Both the position numbers and the translations under genes were made by a program. A stretch of 64,000 bases of DNA from F23-D06 sp045132055 (GTDB taxonomy: Bacteria > Bacteroidota > Bacteroidia > Bacteroidales > WCHB1-69): NCBI GenBank assembly GCA_045132055.1, contig JBGURP010000027.1, positions 62,001-126,000 on the forward strand. Direction: 5' to 3'. The notes under the pieces are model-generated. The model saw only the letters and a program-made list of their open reading frames with translations, did no database searches and was not told the origin of the DNA. Each line of letters begins with the position of its first letter. Within the stretch, counting starts at the first letter, position 1. Of the stretch, positions 28,901 through 35,242 are shown piece after piece.

Positions 28901-31392
28901 ACATTCGGATTGTTGACGGGTTGGGTGGCCGCTGCATCGGTGAACCAATGTGCGGTGGTACCTTGGGCGGTTGTGGCCGTCAAAGTGAACTCCCCTGCCC
29001 CGCAATGGGCGATATTGGAAACTGTCGGAGTAGCGGGGACGGCGTATGCGGTGGCGGTCACCGGTTCGCGAGAGGACTCGCAACCCTCGTTGGAGCGCAC
29101 GCTCACATAATAGGTCATGGCACCCACAGTGTTCAGTGTGGGCGTATAAGTGTTGCCTGAAGTCAGGGATTCGGATGTGGTATTGTTGGCATACCAATAG
29201 CACGTGCCACCTGCGCCGGAAGCAGAAAGGGCAACTGCGCCCGTGCCGCAGATGGAATTAGAGGTGGTGGTAGGAGCCTCGGGAATACTATACACCGTCA
29301 CATTCACCGTGTCACTGCCCTCACAGCCGTTGAGCGTACCGGTCACATAGTACTTGCCAGCAGTCTTGACCTTGAGCGTATTGGCTGTGCTCATATCTGA
29401 CCACACGAAGGTAGCGCCATTGGGCGTGCTGGTAACGGACAATGTGCTGGAATCGCCGGCACAGAATGCATTGTTGCCCGTGATCTGAACCGAAGGAGTC
29501 TGGTTCACGGTAACGGTTTGGGAGGCAGTATTGGAGCAACCCGTGGTATTGTTGGTACCCGTAACCGTAACATTGTAAGTACCAGCCGCTGAAGCAACCG
29601 CCGGATTGGCGTTACTCTCAATACCTGCCCATGAGTAGCTGTCCGCACCACCTGCAGTAAGCGAGATGGTAGCGGGGGTACACACGGTTGTGGCGTTGGG
29701 GGTAAGGGTAACGTTGGGCCGCGGATTAATGGTTACCGAGGCCGTAGCCGTATTGGAGCAACCCGTGGTAGTGTTGGTTCCCGTGACGGTATAAGTACCG
29801 GAAGCTGTGGGATGGGCAACCGCGTCGCTACCCAAACCATCGCTCCAAGAATAAGTGTTGGCACCGGATGCAGACACATTGACCTGCTGGCCTTCACAAA
29901 CGTTAATGACACCGTTGTTGGTAAGGGTAATGGTCGGCAGCGGGTTCACCGTGATGGTGCCCGTTTCTTCTACGGAACATGCACTGTTACTCACCGTGAC
30001 CGTATAAGTGCCGCTGGCGGTAGGTGTACCCGTAATCTTGCCTGTAGATTGATTAAAAGAGAGTCCTGAAGGCAGGTTACTCACCGTGGCTGTGCCATTG
30101 TTGGCTGTTACCGTAATAGCATTGATGGCAGTACCTGCGCATACTGTCTGGTCTTTGTTGGAAGAAAGTGTGACAGTAGGAGCAACTTTAAACTGTATAT
30201 AATAATAAAATGTAGAGTTATCGTTATGCTTCACGTAAATAGTAGCCTTGTAATTATTGGAGGCATTCGCCTGTGTCACTTGAAAAACTGAAATAAGTTT
30301 GGATTTGGGTGTAGCAGTAATCTGTGGAATACTACTGGCGGAAATACATGTGGGATAATCCCATGTTGCCGTGCCACTGTTGTAAAGTGCATCAGGATCT
30401 CCCGCGGAATTATAGCTTCGTGTAGGTTCGTGTGTTAGAAACTCCTGCCCGTTGAAATAATTCTTTGCTGTATTATTAATAATACTTTCCGTACCACTAA
30501 TGGTCAATGAAGCTAGACCTTTATCATATATACAAAAGAGCTCGTCCAAAGAGAGTTTGTCAGATGAGGAGCCACCACCTGCCGTTTTATTGGTAGAAAA
30601 AGAGGCCAAAATATATTCCGGACGGGTAATGGTGGAATAATCATTATCGTTGTTGCTGTTATTATTCGAATAATTATCGAACTTATGAACAAAACGTTTC
30701 CACGAGGTGGATGATGTTGCAAACGAAGTCTGACAGTATGCCACCAAATTAGCATCAGTATAATCTTGAGTTGTTCCAGTAGAAGATGTATTGACGGCTC
30801 CGTCTGCATGGTCGTACCAGCTGCCTTTATGAAGATACACCTTGATTAAAGGTTCATTAGTGGTTGATGACCAACTGGTCTTGTAATAAAAAGACATAGA
30901 ATCGGGGCATCCTATAAAAGTCCAATAAAAGTGCCCATTGCCATAACTGCTAGTATTGGTAAGATCTGAATAGTTATAATTTGAATTATCTGTAACAGTA
31001 TTTGAGCCCACACGAGTTCGACCGGAAGTGGCTGTTCCATTAGCTAGAATTGTTACTAAGATATTAACTTCGTGAGCAGCAAGTTGCCACGATTTTCCTC
31101 TATAAGCCTCAGATCCTGTCAACTTAAAATGGCTTGTTTTTTTGGCAATGTCTTTTGAATGTCCCCAGAATATAGTGTTTATATCTGGTGCATCATATTG
31201 CACTTCATCAAAGGTATGCCAATTATCTGGGACTTCTTTAGTTCCCTGGGCTGCAGTAGCACCACTGTGATTGGTCCATGTTTCAAATCCAGGATTTGGA
31301 AACTGCGTATTAGCAGCGGTCGGTGTTTGTCCCATGGTCACGCTTGCGGTTAGTAACAGCAATGCGCACAAAAATGATAGTTTCTTTTTCAT
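19906..31392 (-). CDS. Giant T9SS-secreted modular adhesin
   Basis: About 3,828 residues from the start at 31392 (MKKKLSFLCALLLLTASV; signal peptide 1-22). Order of parts: an N-terminal jelly-roll-like region (NPGFETWTNHSG ... SLDELFCIYD, residues to about 310) resembling PCMD-type carbohydrate domains; four Ig/PKD-like units; 14 Ig-like units of about 80 residues marked by RCGAGxVxL and WY; then about 36 units of 40-60 residues built on CDSIVTLNLTVN, with three Ig units interposed near 25.4-26.1 kb; and finally a type-A T9SS sorting domain (LRIYPNPATTYVNIEG ... SRKIMRKQF). It should cross the outer membrane through T9SS and be attached to the cell surface. The upstream in-frame extension to 31467 lies in a heptamer array and is not taken as coding. 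Ligand unknown. Confidence 0.85.
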   Translation of the reverse strand: MKKKLSFLCALLLLTASVTMGQTPTAANTQFPNPGFETWTNHSGATAAQGTKEVPDNWHTFDEVQYDAPDINTIFWGHSKDIAKKTSHFKLTGSEAYRGKSWQLAAHEVNILVTILANGTATSGRTRVGSNTVTDNSNYNYSDLTNTSSYGNGHFYWTFIGCPDSMSFYYKTSWSSTTNEPLIKVYLHKGSWYDHADGAVNTSSTGTTQDYTDANLVAYCQTSFATSSTSWKRFVHKFDNYSNNNSNNDNDYSTITRPEYILASFSTNKTAGGGSSSDKLSLDELFCIYDKGLASLTISGTESIINNTAKNYFNGQEFLTHEPTRSYNSAGDPDALYNSGTATWDYPTCISASSIPQITATPKSKLISVFQVTQANASNNYKATIYVKHNDNSTFYYYIQFKVAPTVTLSSNKDQTVCAGTAINAITVTANNGTATVSNLPSGLSFNQSTGKITGTPTASGTYTVTVSNSACSVEETGTITVNPLPTITLTNNGVINVCEGQQVNVSASGANTYSWSDGLGSDAVAHPTASGTYTVTGTNTTTGCSNTATASVTINPRPNVTLTPNATTVCTPATISLTAGGADSYSWAGIESNANPAVASAAGTYNVTVTGTNNTTGCSNTASQTVTVNQTPSVQITGNNAFCAGDSSTLSVTSTPNGATFVWSDMSTANTLKVKTAGKYYVTGTLNGCEGSDTVNVTVYSIPEAPTTTSNSICGTGAVALSASGAGGTCYWYANNTTSESLTSGNTYTPTLNTVGAMTYYVSVRSNEGCESSREPVTATAYAVPATPTVSNIAHCGAGEFTLTATTAQGTTAHWFTDAAATQPVNNPNVSVSNTTPYYIYVSDEHCNSDTVSMTITINEIPAKPTAITATSICDHGTSQLSATPAAGCVLNWFNTSDVSGEPLPSDATFTTGQLSSSRKYFVVSKNNTTGCMSEVDSVTVNVYPKPGTPSVQNTTVCTTGPVTLSGTAGTDANTLKWYNAADEYLYTGTSYEANITATSTQFKVASYNSETDCVGDKVTMTVTVADAITAPTVATTVYACGGNAALSATAPAGILHWLNASNTELATGSTYNVNNIAAATVYKVAAVVGNCSSDTISLTVHPAEVPAAPTAADSSRCGAGTITLAAQVGNGLACRWYAGENTDAVLSEENTYTPNITNTTTYYVAAINTTTQCISATRTPVQAVVNPLPNTPTTTPVAHCGAGTYELSAGANGNVNGNLQWYADAEGTLTVTSPVTIEGDSTYYAAWIDNLNCRSELAPLTVTINPIPALPTATSPDPICSNSSVQVTLNATPGQNGDVCRWYNADQVYLNRFGDQYVPTVSAPTTYYVTTYNNTTQCQSDYKPLHVVINSVPATPTISGQSRCGAGTVTFTGTVSAPNTFRWYSADEAQLFEGGSFTTSTLEETTNFKVSTIDTVTGCESQKATITATIHPAVVAPEVTTPQTLCGTGTTTLTASTTQGNSLRWYEDAEGQNQLSDGSYTTPSLTEGQSYTYYVGAYNANCSGPLASITVNVYAKPTIENVTDNNRCGEGDVQLSATASTDAQVRWYEAATGGEPISTGSTLSLTNLQMPSTTVRYAEAYNNTTGCYSTTRTPVTAYVYETYTLNDPQVACDSLVWNGQTYNASGNYPKTLTSIHGCDSVVTLQLTINNTKRTTVDSTVCDAISWLGHNYSESGIYVDTLTAASGCDSIVTLNLTVNRSTEGTDNLTLCSAQLPYDYNGYQITQAGTFTVTIDNTVGCDSVITLNVEVNPTPGLPTITKKTRCGEGSIALQAGAGTNGTTCYWYASENATDTLHSGTNYQPSLSETTVFYVSSVNALTNCASARVADTAIIYSVPTPPTVKDTARCGAGAVTLEVTVADPSWNVQWFANQTTNNVLNTGLQYNIQSLDVAADPYMYYVRTADEHCPSSRVVITATVNAIPAVPTVTAVTNCGPGSFNLTPNNTTSCRWYETAEATAYTETTPFNTGEISSTRSYFVSNVNTTTGCESGKTEFPVTIYPVYTPDDLYDDVCQGSTYTGHGLNVTYQTAGVQDITLATVSSNGCDSVVTLHLNVKPLKDSSLTVVACDSHSWNDSVYTNSGVYQQTFTSANGCDSVVTLNLTINRTVTKQISAVACNSYTWNESTYTTSGEYQQTFTAANGCDSVVTLNLTINRSKDTTIYATACNSYAWNDSTYNTTGVYQQTLTASNNCDSTVTLHLTVNYSVTVPLTGQVCAGTRYQENGFDTLFTTPGTYVLTNYATSQYGCDSTTNLTLTVNPTYNYSINTMICAGATYMFNGEPLTTAGTYVANLHTMKGCDSIVTLNLTVGSEHRDTIDAHVCYGGSYHQNNFNIDNAVSTSFYTNTDISATGCDSITVLHLFVHELNTTPIHDEICLGQTYQQNGFNITPESVGTITESRTVQTIYGCDSTINLTLVVNPVYNLKDTQYTCQSETPYHYEIENVDIPVTTFGKITRNFTHTTAAGCDSNRTLTLFVRPSYYETSSLTFCANSDQLPYTFGDTTLATTGVYTHNFGTAAGCDSIVTLTFTVNPVFDTTITMTVCDSVIWQNNTYRTSGVYPVTLSSADNCDSIVRLDLTVNYSKDTTINVTECDSYAWNDSTYRATGVYTKTFSGANGCDSTVHLNLTINPSYDQHYTDVVCQGADYTNYGFDTIFTTADTYTLTHELQTVANCDSLVTVVVTVNPSYSSDTTVSICDDDLPYVWNNESRFTYYTGGDKTITYTLASGCDSIIHLHLNVHESFEKDTTIQICEGALPYVFDNNNIFPSQGEYTASLVSSFGCDSIYHVNLIVTPTITHTVTRNICDNELPFHFGDSTFTQAGQYAVVASRADGCNEVTYLTLNVYSTYAHSATLTICESELPYRVGDSTFTEAGTKTVHFSTAHSCDSAVTVTLIVNPEYVITDADTVCQSETPYHYIPENVDIDINTPGVRTYTYSHKTVANCDSIVTFTLTVNPSYSSSRSVTLCANSDQLPYTFGDTALTTSGVYTYNFHSTDGCDSIETLTFTVNPVYDTTITASICRGDSYVENGFNLTPDSVGTHTYTRNLTSSLECDSTVNLVLTVNPTYFIPENQTVHSTNLPFQWHGRELYADTTVTESLTTAAGCDSIHQLTLTVTEFNIVHDTPITFCDGGEVPTWRGQDLTATGTYYDTSYTDNTLYMIDVVVNKSYHLYDTLEKCDNELPYIWHEQRFTGDTTMVVTYQTVSTYCDSTYTLTFIVHPTYNIHEDMSVCENELPFTWHQQSISAPGHYTDSLNTSFGCDSIHTLTVNVTYVTSQEDSMTVCGADATYAWHNMTLSETGVYNDTLRNANGCDSIVYTMNFVKGTPFFQVDSVVLSGNQAYTWRDRQITAAGVYYDSLQTIVGCDSVYSLVAVSQEYQMIQSDPISLCPGDSVIWHNMSIVDGGTYRDTVVNGSVTYVYSVVATMNQAYYFNDTVTICQSELPYMWHGVNRTQTGVYYDRQQTVNGCDSVYTLNLTVNPTYNIPETMTICANESPYSWHGTDYYVSGVYYDSLLTTAGCDSIYMLTLTVNPAIRQNDTAETCQGTPYVWRGRQLQTSGFYVDSVANTYGCEDVYTLLLTVNPRNYDTIRATICMGDTYAENGFNVTPTASGTVYDQITLTNQYGCDSIVTLVLTVNNSYIYETFASTCDGTPYEWREGEYVVEGTYYDSYQTVTGCDSVYVLHLTVNPTYEVYVTDSIHFHETYSNYGITVTPVDTGVYHYTVNGFTQSGCDSTIYITLIVQGNIGVQEHVAPQLRIYPNPATTYVNIEGERMQTVYVYDMHGRLLQVHEVDTPESTRLYLDNMPTGNYIIRIRTLDGMMVSRKIMRKQF

Positions 31393-31430
31393 AAGATTTG
31401 TATTTATTGTTATTATTATTCTATTTGTAA

Positions 31431-31542
31431 TAGTCGTTAGTCTATAGTCTTTGGTCTTCAGTTTCAAGTATCAAGTATCAAGTTTCAAGTCTACAGCCTT
31501 CAGTCTTTAGTCTTTGGCTATTAGTTATTGATTATCAGTTTC
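31431..31542. repeat. 16-unit heptamer array in the adhesin 5' leader
   Basis: Sixteen consecutive 7-bp units of the form xAGTxTx (for example TAGTCTT, AAGTATC, CAGTCTT) with no break in phase. It lies between the predicted transcription start (about 31580) and the start codon (31392). Confidence 0.75.
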
Positions 31543-31583
31543 TTAATTCCAAAAATTCCTAAACACACTTTCCAAATCGGCGG

Positions 31584-31591
31584 CAAAAGTA
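31584..31591 (-). promoter_or_regulatory. -7 promoter box TACTTTTG for the giant adhesin
   Basis: Perfect TAnnTTTG match; implies a leader of about 185 nt that contains the heptamer array. Confidence 0.5.
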
Positions 31592-31592
31592 C

Positions 31593-31860
31593 ACTTATCC
31601 CCATAATCCCAGCCTTATGTTGATAACTTTTTTCATCAACACACTCATTTTCAACACTTTGAATTTGTTAAAAAAAGTTAATCAGCAGAAATTGTGGGTA
31701 ACGTTGGGGGTTCCGCCGCGGATAATAAACGGTGAACGATGGGGGTTCCGCCAGCAAGCTGGCGGAATGGTGGGGAGAAAGGGAACAAGAGGTGAAAGGG
31801 GTGAAAGGGGTGAAAGGGGGTGGAAAAGTGTTATTTAATAATTATTTGTTAAAATCAACA
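31593..31860. other. Gene-free spacer with short repeats and a perfect hairpin
   Basis: No convincing gene. The stretch has two direct copies of GGGGGTTCCGCC (31706-31717 and 31741-31752), a perfect 10-bp inverted repeat TTCCGCCAGC/GCTGGCGGAA with a 2-nt spacer (31746-31767), and three 9-bp GTGAAAGGG units (about 31792-31818). A 73-codon open frame here is low complexity and rejected. Confidence 0.5.
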
Positions 31861-31901
31861 TATATTTTTGCAAATAATATTGTTTTGTAAAAGAAATATA
31901 C

Positions 31902-31909
31902 TATTTTTG
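31902..31909 (+). promoter_or_regulatory. -7 promoter box TATTTTTG for the coiled-coil nuclease-like gene
   Basis: Perfect TAnnTTTG match 45 nt before the ATG at 31954; a second match at 31863-31870 may be an alternative. Confidence 0.55.
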
Positions 31910-31953
31910 CATCCGAAACAAATATTGTTCATTAACTATTTAAAGCAATAACT

Positions 31954-32754
31954 ATGTTAGACATTATCACATCAGAAAAAGACATGCCCACTTGGGCAGA
32001 ATTGAAAGAAATGATTCTGGAAACCTCACGCCAAATGCGCGAAAACGAGCGACAACACAAGGAAGAGCTAAAGCGTCTGAAAATGAAATGGGAAGAGGAT
32101 TGGAAACGCGAAGAAGAGAAGCAGAAGCGCAAAGAGGAGGAAGAGCAGAAGCGTAGAGAGGAAGAGCAGAAGCGTAGAGAGGAGGAAGAAAAGCGCAGAG
32201 AAGAGGAGCAGAAACGCAAAGACGAGGAACAGAAACGCAAAGACGAGGAGGAATGGAAACGCCAAAAAGAGGAATGGGCCCAGGAAAGGAAAGCGTTCCA
32301 CAAGGAGACGGTGGATTTGAGAAACCAATTCTTCTCGCAGTCGGGACACATCTTGGAGGGTTTGATGGAGTATCCATCACTGAAGATGTTCCAGGAGCGT
32401 GGCTACAACATCCACCACTGCTGGAAGAATTACAAACGACACAGAAAGAGCACTGGGCTAAAAGCCGAATACGATCTTGTGTTAGTGGACGACACCATCG
32501 CCATTGTGGTGGAGGTGAAAATCAACTGCACCAAGGGCGACATCGACCATTTCATCCAACAAATGGGCTATTTCAAGGAATTGAGCCAGGAATATGCACA
32601 CAAAGAGATACTGGCAGCAGTAGCTGCCATAAATTATGATCGCGAATCGGACAAGTATGCGCACGAAAAAGGCCTTTTCGTCATTCGCGTGGATGAATAC
32701 GAAGACCTATTCACCCTTGACCCGTCCGATGACGATACCCTGCTGAGGTTTTGA
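31954..32754 (+). CDS. Coiled-coil protein with C-terminal PD-(D/E)XK-like domain
   Basis: A 266-residue protein. Residues about 20-115 are an extreme Glu/Lys/Arg helix (repeats of KRREEEQ type) that could form a coiled coil or a single stable alpha-helix. The C-terminal 140 residues carry EYDLVLVDDT followed by IAIVVEVKINC, the Asp...Glu-x-Lys arrangement of PD-(D/E)XK nuclease-fold proteins; related proteins are annotated as DUF3782-like. No signal peptide. It is monocistronic and followed by an 8-bp tandem array. Nuclease activity is plausible but not shown; such proteins are common in Bacteroidota and cyanobacteria with unknown role. Confidence 0.7.
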   Translation: MLDIITSEKDMPTWAELKEMILETSRQMRENERQHKEELKRLKMKWEEDWKREEEKQKRKEEEEQKRREEEQKRREEEEKRREEEQKRKDEEQKRKDEEEWKRQKEEWAQERKAFHKETVDLRNQFFSQSGHILEGLMEYPSLKMFQERGYNIHHCWKNYKRHRKSTGLKAEYDLVLVDDTIAIVVEVKINCTKGDIDHFIQQMGYFKELSQEYAHKEILAAVAAINYDRESDKYAHEKGLFVIRVDEYEDLFTLDPSDDDTLLRF

Positions 32755-32767
32755 GGTTGGGAGGAAG

Positions 32768-32807
32768 AGATTAGAAGATTAGAAGATTAGAAGATTAGAA
32801 GATTAGG
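32768..32807. repeat. Tandem 8-bp array after the coiled-coil gene
   Basis: Four exact AGATTAGA units and a fifth AGATTAGG, starting 14 nt after the stop codon. A heptamer-like run (CATTACC/CATTGCA/CATTACC) follows near 32829-32852, at the end of the next gene. Confidence 0.75.
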
Positions 32808-32844
32808 AGGAATGAGGAATTATTAATTCATTACCCATTGCACA

Positions 32845-33717
32845 TTACCCAATGGCTGCTAGCTTGGCAACGACCATGGGACGGTCCTCCTGGTAGGTCA
32901 CGCCGAACCACTCGGCACTGCTGTGGAGCACCTTCACGCAAGCCTTGCCGCTGTTCATCAAGTACGAGACCACATTGGGGATTGGAAATTCCGCCGTGAT
33001 GTTATCTTTATTCTCCTTAAGAAAATCCACAAAGAGGTCGTTGAGACAATCGAAGAAATCGGGCGTGAAACCCCAGAAATTCATGCTCACAGGTTCATCA
33101 CCTTTGAAAAGATTATGAAGATTCTCCTCGTTGTTCTCAATGCCATTCTCCGTGTAGCCAATTTTGCGATTCTCCACGATAGTCTTCAAGAAGCCCTGCT
33201 CGTCCGTGCTGCATACGCCGCGCGACACAGTGCCGTGCTCCGACAGGGTCTTGTCCAGCCGATAGCCCACCATCGCATACGTGGGCGGCACCGTGACCGG
33301 CGCATTCTGCAAAAAGTCTGCCATCACCTCGAAAGCCTCGCGGCCGTAGAAGTCGTCGGCGTTGATTACCGTAAACGGCTCTTTCACAGCGTCTTTGGCC
33401 ACCAAGATGGCGTGTGCCGTGCCATACGGTTTCTTGCGCTCGGGGTGCACACTGAAGCCCTCGGGAAGCATGTCCAATTCCTGAAACACGCACTCCACGG
33501 CAATCTTGTCCACATACCGCGAAATCACATATTGCCGGAAATCCGACTCCATGCTCCGGCGGATCACGAAGACCACCTTGCCGTAGCCGCTTTCCAGCGC
33601 ATACTTCACGGAATAGTCCATGATGGTTTCACCATTCGGACCCATGCGGTCCAGTTGTTTCAATCCGCCGTAGCGGCTGCCCATGCCGGCAGCGAGAATC
33701 AATAAGGTTGGTTTCAT
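32845..33717 (-). CDS. Sugar-phosphate nucleotidyltransferase
   Basis: A 290-residue protein with the NTP_transferase signature LILAAGMGSRYGGLKQ at residues 5-20 and further motifs KPYGTAHAILVAKD, INADDFYG (metal-binding Asp) and VSMNFWGFTP. It should activate a sugar phosphate by forming an NDP-sugar in the cytoplasm; the sugar cannot be read from the sequence. It lies downstream of the MurL-like gene on the same strand, separated by two facing heptamer arrays, so co-transcription is possible. Confidence 0.85.
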   Translation of the reverse strand: MKPTLLILAAGMGSRYGGLKQLDRMGPNGETIMDYSVKYALESGYGKVVFVIRRSMESDFRQYVISRYVDKIAVECVFQELDMLPEGFSVHPERKKPYGTAHAILVAKDAVKEPFTVINADDFYGREAFEVMADFLQNAPVTVPPTYAMVGYRLDKTLSEHGTVSRGVCSTDEQGFLKTIVENRKIGYTENGIENNEENLHNLFKGDEPVSMNFWGFTPDFFDCLNDLFVDFLKENKDNITAEFPIPNVVSYLMNSGKACVKVLHSSAEWFGVTYQEDRPMVVAKLAAIG

Positions 33718-33719
33718 AA

Positions 33720-33830
33720 AGATTAGAGATTAGAGATTAGAGAGTATCGATTAATAGATAATAGATTAGAGTTTGTGTGTTGTTTCGGCTTCCAGTCTCT
33801 CATCTCTAATCTATCATCTCTCATCTATCC
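33720..33830. repeat. Facing heptamer arrays between nucleotidyltransferase and MurL-like gene
   Basis: Left part: eight 7-bp units from 33720 (AGATTAG three times exactly). Right part: five 7-bp units 33796-33830 (TCTCTCA, TCTCTAA, TCTATCA...) ending at the stop codon of the MurL-like gene. TAGATTAGAG (33762-33771) and CTCTAATCTA (33804-33813) form a perfect 10-bp inverted repeat. Confidence 0.7.
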
Positions 33831-35131
33831 TACGGTGCCATGGCGTAGTATTCGTCCAGCATGCCGTCTTCTAATTGAGATAATTGTTTATTAATGTAGT
33901 GTTTTATCAAATATTTGTCCTTACGGCTGTCAAGGATGCGGTGCAGAGCCTCGTTCACCTCGCCGATGGTGCCCACGCACTCGAAAGGCTTGTTGAGCGA
34001 CAGGCCCGCCAGCTCATCGAAGGTCTGTGCCAGACTCGGTTTGTCAAGGAGATCTTCTCCGAAGATGTCAATCATAGTGGCATCATCGATGAAAGGCGAC
34101 AGGATGATGTAGGCGAAGAGGCACTTGGGGCAGTTGCAGCACCACTTGTCCTCCTTGCTGCCCGCATTGCAGCTTTTGAACACCTTGAAATAGGCGGGAT
34201 AGCGGGCGAAACGCTCGGCAATCTGCAGTTCCGTCAGATTGCGCAAGTGGCTGTAATAGTGGTTGATGTCACCCATAAACGCTTGCACATACTGCCGGAA
34301 ATCCTGCTCAAACTCCAGCGACTTGGAGTACTGGTGGTTGATGTAAGTACCCGGGATGGTGGGCTCGTTGGCGCTCGACTCGTTCGAGAGGGCCACCTCG
34401 CGGATGCCAGTGACGGCGCTCAGCAAAGTGGTATAGAAAGCAAGCATGGCAGAGAACGGCGTATGGCCGTTGAGATAGCCTTCGGCGTTCAGTGTCAGCA
34501 GGTTGGGATCGATCTGGCGTTGGAGCACGATCATGTCCTCCGGCGCACGGAATCCCGCAATGCGCGCGCACTCGAGCGTGGCCCCGCGAGGGTTGATGAT
34601 GAAGGGCACGACCTCGCGCTCGGTGCGCAGCTCCTCCAGCGTTACCACCGAATCCTTGCCCCCGCCCACGGGCACGATGACGCGTGCACTCTCGGGAACT
34701 CTCGGAAACTGCAATGCGCTGGCCTCCGGAGCTCCGACCGCGAAGGTAAAGTCCAGAAAATCGTTGGGATCGCACTTGATCTTGTTCTTGTAACAGAACT
34801 CGCCCAGCCCATACCAGTAAAGCTTGCGCCACCAGTACGCCTGCTCACTGTTGAGCTTGTAAGGCTTGATGTGCACCAAGGGACTGCACGTGCACTTCCA
34901 GTAGCTGATGAGTTCGATCATGCCGATATTGAAGATAATGCCCTCCAGCGACTTCAAATCTTCCGGATATTGGGCATATTTACCGGCCTTCAGCACCATC
35001 TTCGGCTGAAAGGCAATCTTCTCCCCTATCTTGTAGAAAAACTGTATATGCAAATCCCCATCCTGCAGATGGTATTCGTATCCTTCGTAGGTGAAAATGG
35101 AGTATTGTTGGCGTAATGTATCAAATGTCAT
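33830..35131 (-). CDS. murL: MurL-like UDP-MurNAc-L-Ala-L-Glu epimerase
   Basis: A 433-residue protein with a PP-loop-type motif VPVGGGKDSVVTLE at about residue 151 and a C-terminal cysteine cluster WCCNCPKCLF. These are the features I associate with MurL, which in Xanthomonas epimerises the terminal L-Glu of UDP-MurNAc-L-Ala-L-Glu to D-Glu and works with MurD2 as an alternative to MurI. The length fits. MurD2 is not in the window. The adjacent sugar nucleotidyltransferase suggests cell-envelope precursor metabolism. Alternative: another ATP-pyrophosphatase-like enzyme. Confidence 0.65.
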   Translation of the reverse strand: MTFDTLRQQYSIFTYEGYEYHLQDGDLHIQFFYKIGEKIAFQPKMVLKAGKYAQYPEDLKSLEGIIFNIGMIELISYWKCTCSPLVHIKPYKLNSEQAYWWRKLYWYGLGEFCYKNKIKCDPNDFLDFTFAVGAPEASALQFPRVPESARVIVPVGGGKDSVVTLEELRTEREVVPFIINPRGATLECARIAGFRAPEDMIVLQRQIDPNLLTLNAEGYLNGHTPFSAMLAFYTTLLSAVTGIREVALSNESSANEPTIPGTYINHQYSKSLEFEQDFRQYVQAFMGDINHYYSHLRNLTELQIAERFARYPAYFKVFKSCNAGSKEDKWCCNCPKCLFAYIILSPFIDDATMIDIFGEDLLDKPSLAQTFDELAGLSLNKPFECVGTIGEVNEALHRILDSRKDKYLIKHYINKQLSQLEDGMLDEYYAMAP

Positions 35132-35140
35132 AGGGTAAAA

Positions 35141-35227
35141 GGGTAAATGGGGTACATGGGGTGAATGAGGTTCATGAGGTAAAGGGGAGATTAAAAGATG
35201 AAAAGATTAGGAGATTAAAAGATTATC
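35141..35227. repeat. 9-bp then 8-bp tandem arrays between MurL-like and FISUMP genes
   Basis: Five 9-bp units (GGGTAAATG, GGGTACATG, GGGTGAATG, AGGTTCATG, AGGTAAAGG; 35141-35185) then five 8-bp units (AGATTAAA, AGATGAAA, AGATTAGG, AGATTAAA, AGATTATC; 35188-35227), stopping 15 bp from the FISUMP stop codon. Confidence 0.7.
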
Positions 35228-35242
35228 GTTCATAGTCATCGT

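Noticed and set aside
31617..31838. 73-codon plus-strand open frame
   Set aside because: Its second half is the GTGAAAGGG repeat (Arg/Gly/Glu run); no ribosome-binding site or family.
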